From a virus, in the IMG/VR virus record IMGVR_UViG_3300020477_000032, positions 1 to 54,509 of that record: a stretch of 54,509 bases of DNA; one strand, 5' to 3'. Position 1 is the first letter of the stretch. Every line of letters starts with the position of its first letter. The position numbers and the translations under genes are program-made. Below the pieces are notes generated by a model. The model did not search any database. It was not told the origin of the DNA and worked only from the letters and a program-made list of their open reading frames with translations. This document shows, one piece after another, positions 1 through 9,588 of this stretch.

Positions 1-1
1 A

Positions 2-217
2 ACATTTAAGATTGGGTGTGCAACGGATGCTACCAATACAATATTAGAAAATACACAGACCACAGACCTAACGGCTGCAAAGAAAAGAGAGAGGTACATT
101 CCAAACAATTCAGAAGATGGTCTACAAACTATAACTGTAGAAATTTCAACTGGAGCATCTGCTACGACTGCCAAAGGAAGATTTTATTTCAAGGGCATGT
201 TAGTCGAAGATGAATAA
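2..217 (+). CDS. C-terminal end of a gene that starts before the window
   Basis: An open frame runs from the first bases of the window to a TAA stop and encodes 71 residues. It is the end of a longer protein whose start lies outside. The composition (Thr, Asn and Gly rich, ending GRFYFKGMLVEDE) looks like a phage structural protein. A second frame over the same bases opens with an ATG at 16, but it is unusually rich in Cys, Arg and Trp and has no ribosome binding site, so I read it as a shadow. A late promoter follows directly after the stop. The family cannot be identified from this fragment. Confidence 0.7.
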   Translation, partial: TFKIGCATDATNTILENTQTTDLTAAKKRERYIPNNSEDGLQTITVEISTGASATTAKGRFYFKGMLVEDE

Positions 218-219
218 CA

Positions 220-232
220 TATAAATAACAAT
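220..232 (+). promoter_or_regulatory. T4-type late promoter
   Basis: TATAAATAACAAT begins three bases after the preceding stop and 56 bases before the next ATG. The first eight bases match the T4 late -10 box read by gp55-programmed polymerase. The ACAAT extension recurs at three other late promoters in this window. Confidence 0.85.
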
Positions 233-275
233 ACCAAGAAAATTTTGGTATGATTACTATTTAAGGAGAAAACAA

Positions 276-584
276 ATGGCATTTACAGCAAGTGTTACAG
301 AATTCGGACATACTTTTACCGATGCGGTGGTAGAAGTTACAGAAGCAAATTTAGAATATCGTTTAAACGATTTTGGTGCAGGCCCAGAGGGAGAAACCCC
401 ATCACCTACTACTAAACTAAGAATTAATTATAAAGTCTATGTCAGTCAGGCCGCAAAAGATGCTGGTGGACGAGAAATTATAAATGAATGGGATGAGTCT
501 GATGCTGGTGATGATACCGACATCGTAGACGGAAATCTTTTGGCAGTTGCCGAAGCAATAGTGGCGGCAAAATTAGCAAGTTAA
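276..584 (+). CDS. small late protein of unknown function
   Basis: A 102-residue acidic protein directly behind a late promoter, with a strong ribosome binding site (TTAAGGAG) before its ATG. It is predicted to be mostly beta strand in its first half (MAFTASVTEFGHTF), has a Pro/Glu/Thr-rich turn near residues 38-46, and ends in an Ala-rich helix (LLAVAEAIVAAKLAS). There is no signal peptide or membrane segment. Late expression and the surrounding fibre and neck genes suggest a small virion or fibre-associated protein, but I do not recognise the family. Confidence 0.75.
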   Translation: MAFTASVTEFGHTFTDAVVEVTEANLEYRLNDFGAGPEGETPSPTTKLRINYKVYVSQAAKDAGGREIINEWDESDAGDDTDIVDGNLLAVAEAIVAAKLAS

Positions 585-617
585 ATTATTTTACTAACTT
601 TTTGAAGTGAGGTCGTA

Positions 618-1523
618 ATGGATTTTGATAAGATTATTTTCCACGCAAATGGTGGCATCGGCAAAAATGTCGTTGCTACTGCGGTTTTGAAAGCAATAAA
701 GAAAAAATATGATTTGCCCATTTATGTTGTTACAGGATGGCCAGAGATTTATAAATTCGATCCAAACGTGGCAAGGGTGTTCAAATTTGGAGCAACCCAA
801 TATTTCTACGAGGATAATATTAAAAGAGGGAAACCTTTAATTTTAGCACAGGAGCCTTACTTATCAACACAACATATTGTTGAACGTAAACCATTGCGAC
901 AAAGTTGGATTGAAATGTATGGGCTGGAATACGATAATGAGTATCCAGAACTACATTTCAATCACCGACATCATGAAATAGTAAGGCAGAATTTTCAAAG
1001 AGACAAACCAACAGTTTTAATACAAACTAATGGTGGAGCTCCAGACCCCGAAGGAAAGAGATTATATAGTTGGGCAAGAGATATGCCAATGATTACGGCA
1101 CAGGGTGTCGTAGATAGATTGAAATCTAAATATCATTTCTTTCAAATCTGTTACAATGAACAACAAGTTTTAAAGGATGCAGAACCAATACAGGGTTTGA
1201 ATGAAATGGAACTTTTCGCATTACTAAAAGAAACAAAGGGTAGGGTATTGATAGACAGTTCGATGCAACATGGTGCAGGGGCAATGAATTTGCCGAGTAC
1301 AGTAGTTTGGATTGCAAACGAACCAGAGGTATGGAGTTATACCTGTCATAGTCATATTTTACCGAAAGTAGAGAAAAAATTCGATACACCAGCAAAGGAC
1401 TTATATCAGAGGTATGATATTGGTGGATCAACTGACGAATATCCGTATGAAACGGATGATATATTTGATGTAGATGAAATAGTGAGTTCAGTTGAGAAAC
1501 AAATCAACGAATCTGGTGTTTAG
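618..1523 (+). CDS. glycosyltransferase-like protein (GT9/heptosyltransferase type)
   Basis: The 301-residue product resembles the GT-B fold of glycosyltransferase family 9. Near the N-terminus it has a Gly-rich start followed by a helix (HANGGIGKNVVATAVL, residues 9-24), like the GD-x-x-x-T-x-P region of heptosyltransferases. Near residues 211-230 it has DSSMQHGAGAMNLPSTVVW, which matches the GT9 C-terminal pattern D-S-x-x-x-H-x-A-x-A-x-x-x-P. It starts after GAGGT and precedes the giant fibre gene. In this position it may modify fibre or other virion proteins, or host surface sugars, during late infection. The acceptor is unknown. The family call rests on two motifs and is moderately sure. 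Confidence 0.6.
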   Translation: MDFDKIIFHANGGIGKNVVATAVLKAIKKKYDLPIYVVTGWPEIYKFDPNVARVFKFGATQYFYEDNIKRGKPLILAQEPYLSTQHIVERKPLRQSWIEMYGLEYDNEYPELHFNHRHHEIVRQNFQRDKPTVLIQTNGGAPDPEGKRLYSWARDMPMITAQGVVDRLKSKYHFFQICYNEQQVLKDAEPIQGLNEMELFALLKETKGRVLIDSSMQHGAGAMNLPSTVVWIANEPEVWSYTCHSHILPKVEKKFDTPAKDLYQRYDIGGSTDEYPYETDDIFDVDEIVSSVEKQINESGV

Positions 1524-1534
1524 TAAGTAAATAC

Positions 1535-1568
1535 GGTTTCCTAGTTCCCCACTAGGAAACCTTTATCT
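1535..1568 (+). terminator. hairpin between glycosyltransferase and fibre genes
   Basis: A perfect 10-bp stem (GGTTTCCTAG / CTAGGAAACC) with a 7-base loop lies 12 bases after the stop of the preceding gene and is followed by only a short T run (TTTAT). It is terminator-like. With so weak a U tract it may be leaky or may be an mRNA 5' stabiliser for the fibre transcript. Confidence 0.55.
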
Positions 1569-1582
1569 AAGGACTAGGACAT

Positions 1583-4500
1583 ATGGCACTATATAAATTT
1601 AATTTCGGAGCAGATACAGACACGACACTTTTTCACAATTCTGATGCGAGTGGTCGTGATTTTAACATGTATTCCACTTGCCATAGTGCTGGTGAAGCAG
1701 TTTTCGGGAATATTAGGGTTTCAGGAACTTCTCAATTTGGCATTATTTGTGCCGATTCATGTATTCATTTAATCAAATCATCTGGAAATGCAATTATAAA
1801 ATCAGAAAGTGGTAATAATGCTGGTGATTTATACCTAATCGGAAATCGAACTTCTAACAATGATACTAGTAACCTAACTTTCTACAATTCTTCTGAACCA
1901 ATTGCAAGGATAAGAGCATATCGACATGGAGCAAATGATGCTGGAAAATTAACATTTGCCACTCAAGCAACTGGTGGAAATCCAGTTGAACATATGACGA
2001 TATGTCCAGATGGCAAGGTATGTGCAACAAGTGCTTTTTATGGTCATTTATACGGTGTTGATCTTAAAATTACTGGTACATCTTGTTTTCAACAAAATAT
2101 ATGTTTGCAGGGTGGAAATCGTGCAGTAGTTGTTCCTAGTGGATATGGTGCTTTACAGGCAGGGTCTTGCGAGAATATCAGATTTTGTACTAATGGAATT
2201 GTCTATGTAAATTCCACTCTTTGTACTGGTAATAAATGGAAAGTTACTGAAGATGGTGTAACTTCTTGGGGTGATAGTCAAGCACAAGGTACACTTACAT
2301 GGGATACTGGTAAGGCCGTAGTGGGTGGTTTATCAGGAAATGCTTTATCACTTATTGCTGGTGGTTCTTCAAAATTGTTTATCTGCACAGGTGGCAACGT
2401 AGGAATAGGAACTGCCTCGCCAGCAAAGATACTTGAAATATCTTGTGCTGACCAACAGGTAGAACCAAGAATTACATCTACTCATGCTAGTGGGTATCCT
2501 TCTTTAAATTTCTATGTAGATACAACTACACATACAGGAAGAATTCAAGGTGGGTTGAATGATGCATATAATGCTCATGGTTCTAATTTGTTTATACATA
2601 GTCCAGAATCTGGCAGTAAGGTAGTAATTAGAGCATATCAGTGCAATGCAGTTTATATAGTTAATGATGGCAATGTAGGAATCGGAACTGCTACACCTTG
2701 TACTAGTTTAACAGTTGCCACACCAAGTACATTTACCGACCACGAATGCATCAAACATAAAATTTGTTGTAGTGGGATACACATTCTAGGTGGAACATAT
2801 GCATCTGGTAATGCATATGGAGGTTTGGTCTGGTCTGATTCCGATCAACCAACAAAACCAAAAGCAGGGATATGGTCTAAGGTTAGTTCTTCTGGTTCTT
2901 GTATAATAATGGGAACATCGAACAGTTATGTTACTGGTATCACTAATAATGCATTTGTTATGGATCAGGCCGGAAATTTTTATTTTTATGGCAATGCATA
3001 TGTAGTTGGCACTGGGGCAAGGACATGTATAAATGATGGAACTAATGTGGTACAGATGGGATTATGGGATGGTGCTACCAATAGAATAGAATCTTTTGGA
3101 GGTAGACCACTATTTATTACTTCTTATAGTGGTGGAATACGATGGGGTCTTTCTGGTAGTGTTCATATGTGTATGGATACTTCTGGAAACTTAGGAATTG
3201 GAAGTAGTTTTGACCCAACAGCAAAATTGATGGTTTCTGCTGGTGGAACTAAAGCAAAGACAGGAAGTGTATTCCATGCTATAGCTGGTAATAGTTACTC
3301 AGATACTTTATCTGGTGGGGCAAATTTTGTATTTGAAAATCCATCAACATCTCAGAATGCTGGTGATGGAGTTGTCTTAATAAAAACGGCAACTACTACT
3401 GGTACTGCTTTTGCGGTCTGTAATAATACTGCTAATATATTTAATATCTGTAATAGTGGCAACGTAGGAATCGGAACTGATACACCAGCAGTACCACTTC
3501 ATGTTTCTGGTGTAACTTGTTCTTCTTGGTTTTGTGCTGATACTGGTGTTTGTTTCAAATCTAGTAGTGCTTGTATTTCTCTCAATCAGCATTACTTTGA
3601 TACGAGGGGTGCTTCTGGTGCTTGGTGTGGATTTTCTGCTATATTTAGAACAGCAGCTGGTAATGACCCCAATAATAAATGGGTTGGAATAGGAGCAACT
3701 AACGATCATGGTTGGTTAAGTTTTGCCTCTGGTGCAGATAAACATTTGGTATTGTGTTCAGATGGAAAAGTAGGAATCGGAACTACTGCACCAGATACGA
3801 AATTAGAAGTCAAGACTTCTGTTAGTGGTGCATCAGCAAGATGTACACCACATTCTTCATTCATTCTTTATCCACATCATTCAGGTGATATACCTTATGG
3901 TCATATTACTGGTGGAAATTTTGGTACAGGTATAGAATGGAAATCCAGAACATATAACAATAGTACAGTAAAGGTTCGTGGTTATATTAGATATGGGTTA
4001 TGGGATAATTCTTCATGTACAGGTGCTGGTTATGGGCCAGGACTTGCATTTGGTCTTTCTGATTGTGGGAATGATGCTTGTGATCCTACTACTTTAATGA
4101 CTTTAAGAAGTAGTGGCAACGTAGGAATCGGAACTACTTCACCAGCACAGAAATTACATGTTTGCGGTACTGGTCAGACTCAGGTACTAATTCAAAGCAA
4201 TGGTTCTAGTAGAGCTCAACTGAAGATATATACACAACATAATGAACCAAATGACATTATCTTTGGTAGTAATGGTGATGAAGATAGATTTTCTTTATCA
4301 GGAAGGGGTTCTTCTCAAAGTCATCAATTAATAATGTATTCAAATAATGCTGGATGGCAAGAACTTCAGAAATGGCATTTTGATTGTGATGTTGTATCTT
4401 TTCCTTCTGGTTGTGTAGGAATCGGAACTGATACACCATCAGAAAAATTAACTGTTAGATGCTCTCAAGGAAGTTCTGCTTCAGTTCAGACGTTGTTGCA

Positions 4501-7500
4501 TTTGGGTCTTAATGATGGTACTGCGGTTGGAACTGGTTCTGCATTATTTCTCAAGACATCAAACAATCAAACAAGTAATAGATATGGTGCAAGAATATGG
4601 GCTCAACGTTCATCTGCTGATAATGGTGAAGCAGATTTTGGTATTGATTTAGAGTGTAGCAATGCTGGTCAGGTTAATAGATTTTTTATAGATGGTGGAA
4701 CTGGCAACGTAGGAATAGGATGTGCAGACCCAACAGAGAAACTTCATGTTAATGGTAGTATTTTGGTAGATGGTTTTAATAATGCTGGTCATGGAATATT
4801 TTTTAGACCAACTTATAGCACAAGTGGTTCAAATTCCGCATGTAATGGTGGGGTATTTACTGGTGATTTTAATGGAAGTGGTCATTATGATGGATTGAAA
4901 ATTGCTGGTTGGGATGGATTGGGTTTTTATACCAATAACGAAGAACGTATAAGAATTTGTAATAATGGCAACGTAGGAATTGGACAAGATAATCCAACTG
5001 CTAAATTTCATCTTAGTGCAAACCAAACTGGATACACTGGAGTCTTTTATAATAGTAATGCAGCCTCTGAAGGTGTAACTATTCGTGCTGGAAATACGAG
5101 TAGTCAGAACTCGTTAAGTGTTCAGAATTATGATGGTAATACTGCTATCCTGACTGCTCGTAGTGATGGCAACGTAGGAATCGGAGACGCAAATCCAGAC
5201 CACTTACTATCATTACAGAAAACTGATGGTGCAGCCATTATTGCTATTGATGCAAAAACGGGAACTAATACTTCTGGTATAATACTGAGAAATGAAGAAG
5301 CAGATAAATGGATTATTAAAAATGATGGTGGTGCAGATCAATTTGCTATTTACAATTATGCAGTTTCAAATACTGCCTTTTATATAGACCCAAATGTTTG
5401 TGCGATTGGACTTGGTAGAGCTCATACGGTAACTGCTGGTTCAAGGTCAACTGCAATCGGTTTTGAAGCAAAGGCAACTGGAGCAGCTTCTGTTCATGTT
5501 ACAGGTGATGGTGGGTGTGCAGTTGGTGATGTTTCTTCTGCCTTTGGAAAGGCAAGTAAAGCAATTGGTGCATGTTCTACTGCGATAGGTGCTTGTAATG
5601 TAGCAGAAGCTGCAGGTTCGACAGCAATAGGATTCAATGCATCAACTAACCAAGCTTGTGCATTAATTCTAGGTGGGTGTACGGTAGGAATCGGAACTTC
5701 TTCACCAGCATCGAAATTAGTTGTTGCTGGATGTTTGACTCCTTCTCAACCTGCGGCGAATGGTACAGTAAGTGGAGCAGCTGCAGATTTTGATGGTGGT
5801 GATATATATACTGGTCGTGCCTTTTTTCAAGGTTATAAAAAACAAAATGCTGGAGATTTGATTGGTATTAATAGGGAAAGTAATAATCTAATTTTTTATA
5901 ATTATACTGATGGATGTCCATTATTAAGACTTTATGAGAATGGTTGTGTTGTTGGATGCCATTTCGTAACCAATTGTCAACTTTGGAGTTCTTCTGACAT
6001 GGCAGTTGGTAATTTCCTTATTGGTGGTGCTAATGGGGCATCTGATTCTTTCAAGATGGATCAGGGAACATCTGTTTTTGATATGTGGGTTAAAGATTCT
6101 AGCATTACCTGTCCTAGAAATATATTTCGTGCTTATAATAATGGTTCATGTATAGTAATCGGTCAAGGATGCAATGCTGATGATACTGCATCTATTCCTG
6201 TCTATTTTTGTGGTGGAGTGGGAGGAAGATTAGGATTGAATTGTGGTCTATGTCATGCTTGGAAAGGAATTGACCTGACAGCTGGTTCATATAACAAGTT
6301 TTATCCAGTTGGTGTGAATGTTGGTTGTGGAGATTATTGGTCTGATGATGAAGTAGAAATTGTCCAATATAATGTACACTCCCCTTCTAGTGGTTGTGGT
6401 GCTATGTATCTTAAATTCAGGGCAAATATTACTGGTTGGGGTCATATCAATCCCGGCGTTATAGTTGAGAAGTACAATTCTGGTGGAGCCAACCAGTTGG
6501 TTTCACAGATACGAAACTGCGACCATTTTACATGTCGATATGTAGTTTGGTTAAGAGGTGGTCTGAGTTATTGTGGTAGAACTTGCATGGGTGGTGAATT
6601 TAGTAATATTACTAATAGTAGTGATGATAATTGTCTGGTTTATGACAATTCTAATAATGCTTATGACCGATATGCTCAATATGTTACTTCAATCGGTGAT
6701 CCTGAATTTGCACAGTTAGACCACAATGGTGGTGATGTAGCAATGTCATTAACCAGTAATAATATTGATAATACTCTATCTGCTGGTTGTTATGCACCAA
6801 TAGTATATGCCTGTTCATATCTTAGAGGTGGAGGATTACTCTTAACGCCGGGTACTGCTAATAATGTATCTGGTGGTTGTGATGCAACTTTATGGATTGA
6901 AGCACCAAGTGATAATGATTGGGGTCTGGTAATAAATAAAGCAAGTAATGAATATGGACAGATAATAAAGATGAAATCTGATTCTACTCATGCTTTTGGT
7001 GTTGAATTTGGTGGTACTAGAAAATTTGATGTGAGACACGATTATGCTTGTCATAATACTAAAATTTCTTCACCTATTGTTAATATTGGTGGTAGTGGTT
7101 GTTTTCAATGTCTTAGTGGAAATACAAGTTCCATTAATCTCAAAGGTGTTGGTACTACTGACATGAGATTTGGTTTTATGAATTCTTCTGGTACTCAACT
7201 GGGTTTCCTTTACGGTACTAATAATTTAGATTTTGGTTTTTTGGATGCGGGTGGGTCATGGTCATATAGACATACTAACGATGCTTCTCATTGTTGGTTT
7301 ACTAATGGTGGAACTTTCAGGGCATTATTAACTAATGGTGGTACTTTTTGTGCTACGGGGGATGTTATAGCATATTCTTCCGATAAAAGATTGAAATGCA
7401 ATGTCTTGACTATTAGTTGTGCCATAGATAGAATAAAATCAATTCGTGGTGTTGAGTTTGAATGGGATAGAGAATATATCTGTAACAACAAACTTACATT

Positions 7501-7768
7501 TACACCTTCAGAAAACGAAAAAACATTCGGTTTTATTGCACAGGAATTAGGTGAAGTAATACCTACTGCGATGGTCGAAGCACCATTTGAAGAAGCATTA
7601 TGTAGAGAGGTATCTTGGGAAGAAAAATATAAAACGATTAAACCAGAAAAGGTGATACCACTTCTGGTAGAAGCAACCAAAGAGCAACAGTGTACCATCG
7701 AAAAACAACAAAGACAAATAGATACCTTGACATGTCAGGTAGAATTGTTACTAAAGAGGTGTGCATAG
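1583..7768 (+). CDS. giant tail fibre-like protein with S74 endosialidase-type chaperone
   Basis: A 2061-residue virion fibre or adhesin. Residues about 270-1370 carry eleven copies of a GNVGIGT-type beta motif, each typically followed by xxPxxKLxV. Residues about 1273-1370 contain YadA/Hep_Hag-like repeats (AIGFEAKATG, AIGACSTAIG). The C-terminus (about 1932-2061) matches the Peptidase_S74 intramolecular chaperone: SSDKRLK at 1932-1938 with the autocleavage Ser region, RGVEFEW, FGFIAQELGEVIP, and a terminal coiled coil that trimerises and is then released. I count about 79 cysteines (3.8%), very high for a phage fibre. Cys often sits a few residues before GNVGIG (ICNNGNVGIG, ICNSGNVGIG). The start follows CTAAGGACTAGGACAT. 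The next gene begins directly at the stop. Confidence 0.88.
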   Translation: MALYKFNFGADTDTTLFHNSDASGRDFNMYSTCHSAGEAVFGNIRVSGTSQFGIICADSCIHLIKSSGNAIIKSESGNNAGDLYLIGNRTSNNDTSNLTFYNSSEPIARIRAYRHGANDAGKLTFATQATGGNPVEHMTICPDGKVCATSAFYGHLYGVDLKITGTSCFQQNICLQGGNRAVVVPSGYGALQAGSCENIRFCTNGIVYVNSTLCTGNKWKVTEDGVTSWGDSQAQGTLTWDTGKAVVGGLSGNALSLIAGGSSKLFICTGGNVGIGTASPAKILEISCADQQVEPRITSTHASGYPSLNFYVDTTTHTGRIQGGLNDAYNAHGSNLFIHSPESGSKVVIRAYQCNAVYIVNDGNVGIGTATPCTSLTVATPSTFTDHECIKHKICCSGIHILGGTYASGNAYGGLVWSDSDQPTKPKAGIWSKVSSSGSCIIMGTSNSYVTGITNNAFVMDQAGNFYFYGNAYVVGTGARTCINDGTNVVQMGLWDGATNRIESFGGRPLFITSYSGGIRWGLSGSVHMCMDTSGNLGIGSSFDPTAKLMVSAGGTKAKTGSVFHAIAGNSYSDTLSGGANFVFENPSTSQNAGDGVVLIKTATTTGTAFAVCNNTANIFNICNSGNVGIGTDTPAVPLHVSGVTCSSWFCADTGVCFKSSSACISLNQHYFDTRGASGAWCGFSAIFRTAAGNDPNNKWVGIGATNDHGWLSFASGADKHLVLCSDGKVGIGTTAPDTKLEVKTSVSGASARCTPHSSFILYPHHSGDIPYGHITGGNFGTGIEWKSRTYNNSTVKVRGYIRYGLWDNSSCTGAGYGPGLAFGLSDCGNDACDPTTLMTLRSSGNVGIGTTSPAQKLHVCGTGQTQVLIQSNGSSRAQLKIYTQHNEPNDIIFGSNGDEDRFSLSGRGSSQSHQLIMYSNNAGWQELQKWHFDCDVVSFPSGCVGIGTDTPSEKLTVRCSQGSSASVQTLLHLGLNDGTAVGTGSALFLKTSNNQTSNRYGARIWAQRSSADNGEADFGIDLECSNAGQVNRFFIDGGTGNVGIGCADPTEKLHVNGSILVDGFNNAGHGIFFRPTYSTSGSNSACNGGVFTGDFNGSGHYDGLKIAGWDGLGFYTNNEERIRICNNGNVGIGQDNPTAKFHLSANQTGYTGVFYNSNAASEGVTIRAGNTSSQNSLSVQNYDGNTAILTARSDGNVGIGDANPDHLLSLQKTDGAAIIAIDAKTGTNTSGIILRNEEADKWIIKNDGGADQFAIYNYAVSNTAFYIDPNVCAIGLGRAHTVTAGSRSTAIGFEAKATGAASVHVTGDGGCAVGDVSSAFGKASKAIGACSTAIGACNVAEAAGSTAIGFNASTNQACALILGGCTVGIGTSSPASKLVVAGCLTPSQPAANGTVSGAAADFDGGDIYTGRAFFQGYKKQNAGDLIGINRESNNLIFYNYTDGCPLLRLYENGCVVGCHFVTNCQLWSSSDMAVGNFLIGGANGASDSFKMDQGTSVFDMWVKDSSITCPRNIFRAYNNGSCIVIGQGCNADDTASIPVYFCGGVGGRLGLNCGLCHAWKGIDLTAGSYNKFYPVGVNVGCGDYWSDDEVEIVQYNVHSPSSGCGAMYLKFRANITGWGHINPGVIVEKYNSGGANQLVSQIRNCDHFTCRYVVWLRGGLSYCGRTCMGGEFSNITNSSDDNCLVYDNSNNAYDRYAQYVTSIGDPEFAQLDHNGGDVAMSLTSNNIDNTLSAGCYAPIVYACSYLRGGGLLLTPGTANNVSGGCDATLWIEAPSDNDWGLVINKASNEYGQIIKMKSDSTHAFGVEFGGTRKFDVRHDYACHNTKISSPIVNIGGSGCFQCLSGNTSSINLKGVGTTDMRFGFMNSSGTQLGFLYGTNNLDFGFLDAGGSWSYRHTNDASHCWFTNGGTFRALLTNGGTFCATGDVIAYSSDKRLKCNVLTISCAIDRIKSIRGVEFEWDREYICNNKLTFTPSENEKTFGFIAQELGEVIPTAMVEAPFEEALCREVSWEEKYKTIKPEKVIPLLVEATKEQQCTIEKQQRQIDTLTCQVELLLKRCA
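2393..5695 (+). repeat. in-frame dispersed DNA repeat inside the fibre gene
   Basis: The 20-base element ggcaacgtaggaatcggaac, or close variants, occurs in frame near 2393, 2669, 3185, 3458, 3764, 4115, 4409, 4703, 4967, 5168 and 5678. Most copies are 190-350 bases apart. Synonymous positions are largely conserved (often identical gga-atc-gga codons), while the sequence between copies is divergent. It encodes GNVGIG. The nucleotide-level identity suggests recombination or conversion between modules. Confidence 0.85.
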
Positions 7769-9265
7769 ATGAATTTTTACGAATACCCCATTACACAGGA
7801 TTATAGTTACATTTCCACACCATATAATGAGACTTCTTATTATGCTATGCCAGAGACGATTCATATGGCAACTTCTGGCACATTGAGTTTAGGAACGTCT
7901 GCTGGTGTTGGTCAATGTGCTTGTTTTGTTACAATGGCATGTCCGAGTGGTCTTTCGACACTCACTAATAATAATGCTAGAGATATTTCGGGTATTTCAG
8001 CAATACAATGTGGTTATATTATTACTGGAGCCCATGAACAGGGGGTTGCTTCTTGGAGTTTTGATACTTGTATGCAACCCGATTCAGCTGTCTGTCAAAT
8101 ACTTCGATCATGTAGTGGTTGTTATGTTGCTATTTCAGATGCGGTTGCTTCTTGTGAAGCAGATGGTTATGTTTTTTTAGGAACTTGTTACGGAAATGGT
8201 GCATTCGGTGTTTGTTGTAATGGAGTTATATCTATCCACGTTGGGTCAAACGGATGCTTAACACTTAAAGATTCGGAAAATGTTTCTTGGGGGAGTAACA
8301 ATTATGGTCAGGTGGCGGGTGGTATGTATCATGACCAAAAGAGTAAATTTATCTATGTAAATACATATGAAGGCCCATCAATCTATTGCTATAATTCTTC
8401 AGATGGAAGTCTTACTGTTTGTAGTTTCTGTTATGCAATTGATTCAATGGGGAGGGGCATATATGCTATGGATTTTTATGGATGTTGTTATCTATTAACA
8501 GCAAATGATACATATGGAATATATGCATACTGTTTACATCAGGGAACAAATTGTATTTGTACTGGAGCTGCCTACTACAATAGTGGAAATTGTAAGATTG
8601 GATGTGGTTATAGTTCTACGTCAGCGGGGTATGGAATGAATTATGGTATTAATAGTAATTGTCCTGCTTGTCATATTTGGGGTGGTTGTGCCACACATTG
8701 TGATGCAGACGATGGTGGTTTTTTTGTTACTTCAAACGGTAGGTGTCTTTATATTATGTGTCTTTGGTGTAACAATTTAAATCCATTTGTAATGTGCTTG
8801 AAATGTAGTTATGAACTTCATAATAGTAGTTCGTCTAGTTGCCAAATTCATGGTGTGTCGGGTGATGATGAATATATTTATGTCATACAATGTAGTTGGA
8901 TTCAGGTATTTTCTATTTCTACCAGTGGAGCAGTAACTAGAATTTCGTGCTGTCCTAATAGTTATTCACCTAATAGTGGTAGATATACCATTAATGCAGT
9001 TCCGAATAATTCTAATTATGCTTCTACATGTCATGTATGGGTGTCTTGGCGTTCTGAATGGGCATCAAATAATAGTCAGAAAGGAAGATTATTGGCATAT
9101 ACTAAACCAGCACAACACAGAAGTATTAGAGGATTGTTTGGTGGTTCTGCTCCTGATGCTATTTCCGAATATTATGCAGGGGGTAGTTATGTTCCGAGTT
9201 GGAATAGTGGAGTACCAACAAGTGGTGAAATAACATTTTCAGATTTCTATAACGCAGGTAAGTAA
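7769..9265 (+). CDS. cysteine-rich virion-associated protein, unknown family
   Basis: A 498-residue protein starting at the first base after the fibre stop, with AGAGGTG upstream. I count about 37 cysteines (7.4%), many in pairs or CxC/CxxC arrangements (CNGVIS region, YGCCYL, NCICTG, CLWCNN, CLKCSY, SCCPNS). The body looks like a beta-propeller or beta-helix with repeats rich in Tyr, Gly and Ser, about one Cys-bearing strand every 10-20 residues. The last 60 residues (IRGLFGGSAPDAISEYYAGG) lack Cys and look like a separate attachment tail. No signal peptide is present, so the cysteines are not explained by periplasmic folding in a leader-dependent way. Being coupled to the fibre, it is probably a fibre partner or tip protein. 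The family is not recognised. Confidence 0.75.
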   Translation: MNFYEYPITQDYSYISTPYNETSYYAMPETIHMATSGTLSLGTSAGVGQCACFVTMACPSGLSTLTNNNARDISGISAIQCGYIITGAHEQGVASWSFDTCMQPDSAVCQILRSCSGCYVAISDAVASCEADGYVFLGTCYGNGAFGVCCNGVISIHVGSNGCLTLKDSENVSWGSNNYGQVAGGMYHDQKSKFIYVNTYEGPSIYCYNSSDGSLTVCSFCYAIDSMGRGIYAMDFYGCCYLLTANDTYGIYAYCLHQGTNCICTGAAYYNSGNCKIGCGYSSTSAGYGMNYGINSNCPACHIWGGCATHCDADDGGFFVTSNGRCLYIMCLWCNNLNPFVMCLKCSYELHNSSSSSCQIHGVSGDDEYIYVIQCSWIQVFSISTSGAVTRISCCPNSYSPNSGRYTINAVPNNSNYASTCHVWVSWRSEWASNNSQKGRLLAYTKPAQHRSIRGLFGGSAPDAISEYYAGGSYVPSWNSGVPTSGEITFSDFYNAGK

Positions 9266-9266
9266 T

Positions 9267-9548
9267 ATGTATAATTTTTTAGCAGATTTTTCGGATAATA
9301 GAAGAACTGAATCTGATGTAGAAGTCATTTTAGTTACCTTTAATTATTTTTATAGTGTACCAGAACAACAGACATTGAGAATTGGTTATGAATTACATTT
9401 CGATAGTGATTTAGAACAAAAAGTTATAGAAGTTAGTGGTGAAATTCTTGAAACCTTTAATATAAATAACAGAGATACTGTTGAAGAATGTGTTCTTGAT
9501 TATCTGAAAACAAAAAGTGAATTTAGCAATATTAGAAATGTTACATAA
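9267..9548 (+). CDS. small protein of unknown function
   Basis: A 93-residue acidic protein starting one base after the preceding stop, so probably translated by coupling. It has alternating beta strands (VEVILVTFNYFYSV, TLRIGYELHF) and a C-terminal helix (VEECVLDYLKTKSEF). No membrane segment or metal motif is seen. A late promoter overlaps its last codons and serves the next gene. Its place at the end of the fibre operon suggests a fibre-assembly or chaperone role, but that is positional inference only. Confidence 0.65.
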   Translation: MYNFLADFSDNRRTESDVEVILVTFNYFYSVPEQQTLRIGYELHFDSDLEQKVIEVSGEILETFNINNRDTVEECVLDYLKTKSEFSNIRNVT

Positions 9549-9556
9549 ATAACAAT
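9544..9556 (+). promoter_or_regulatory. late promoter variant
   Basis: CATAAATAACAAT matches the late box with one change (C for the first T) and keeps the ACAAT extension shared with other late promoters here. It overlaps the end of the preceding gene and lies about 35 bases before the next ATG. Confidence 0.7.
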
Positions 9557-9588
9557 GTATAGAAAAAAAAGAAGGAGAATAGTAAATC

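Noticed and set aside
16-213. A 65-codon frame with ATG at 16
   Set aside because: The frame 2-217 is open from the window edge, has normal composition and ends just before a promoter. The other is a shadow with odd composition and no ribosome binding site.
2393-5695. CRISPR-like array
   Set aside because: Repeats are in frame within one fibre gene, with spacings of 190-500 bases that vary and code for protein.
1583-9265. Diversity-generating retroelement acting on the fibre
   Set aside because: No reverse transcriptase or template repeat is seen in the window.
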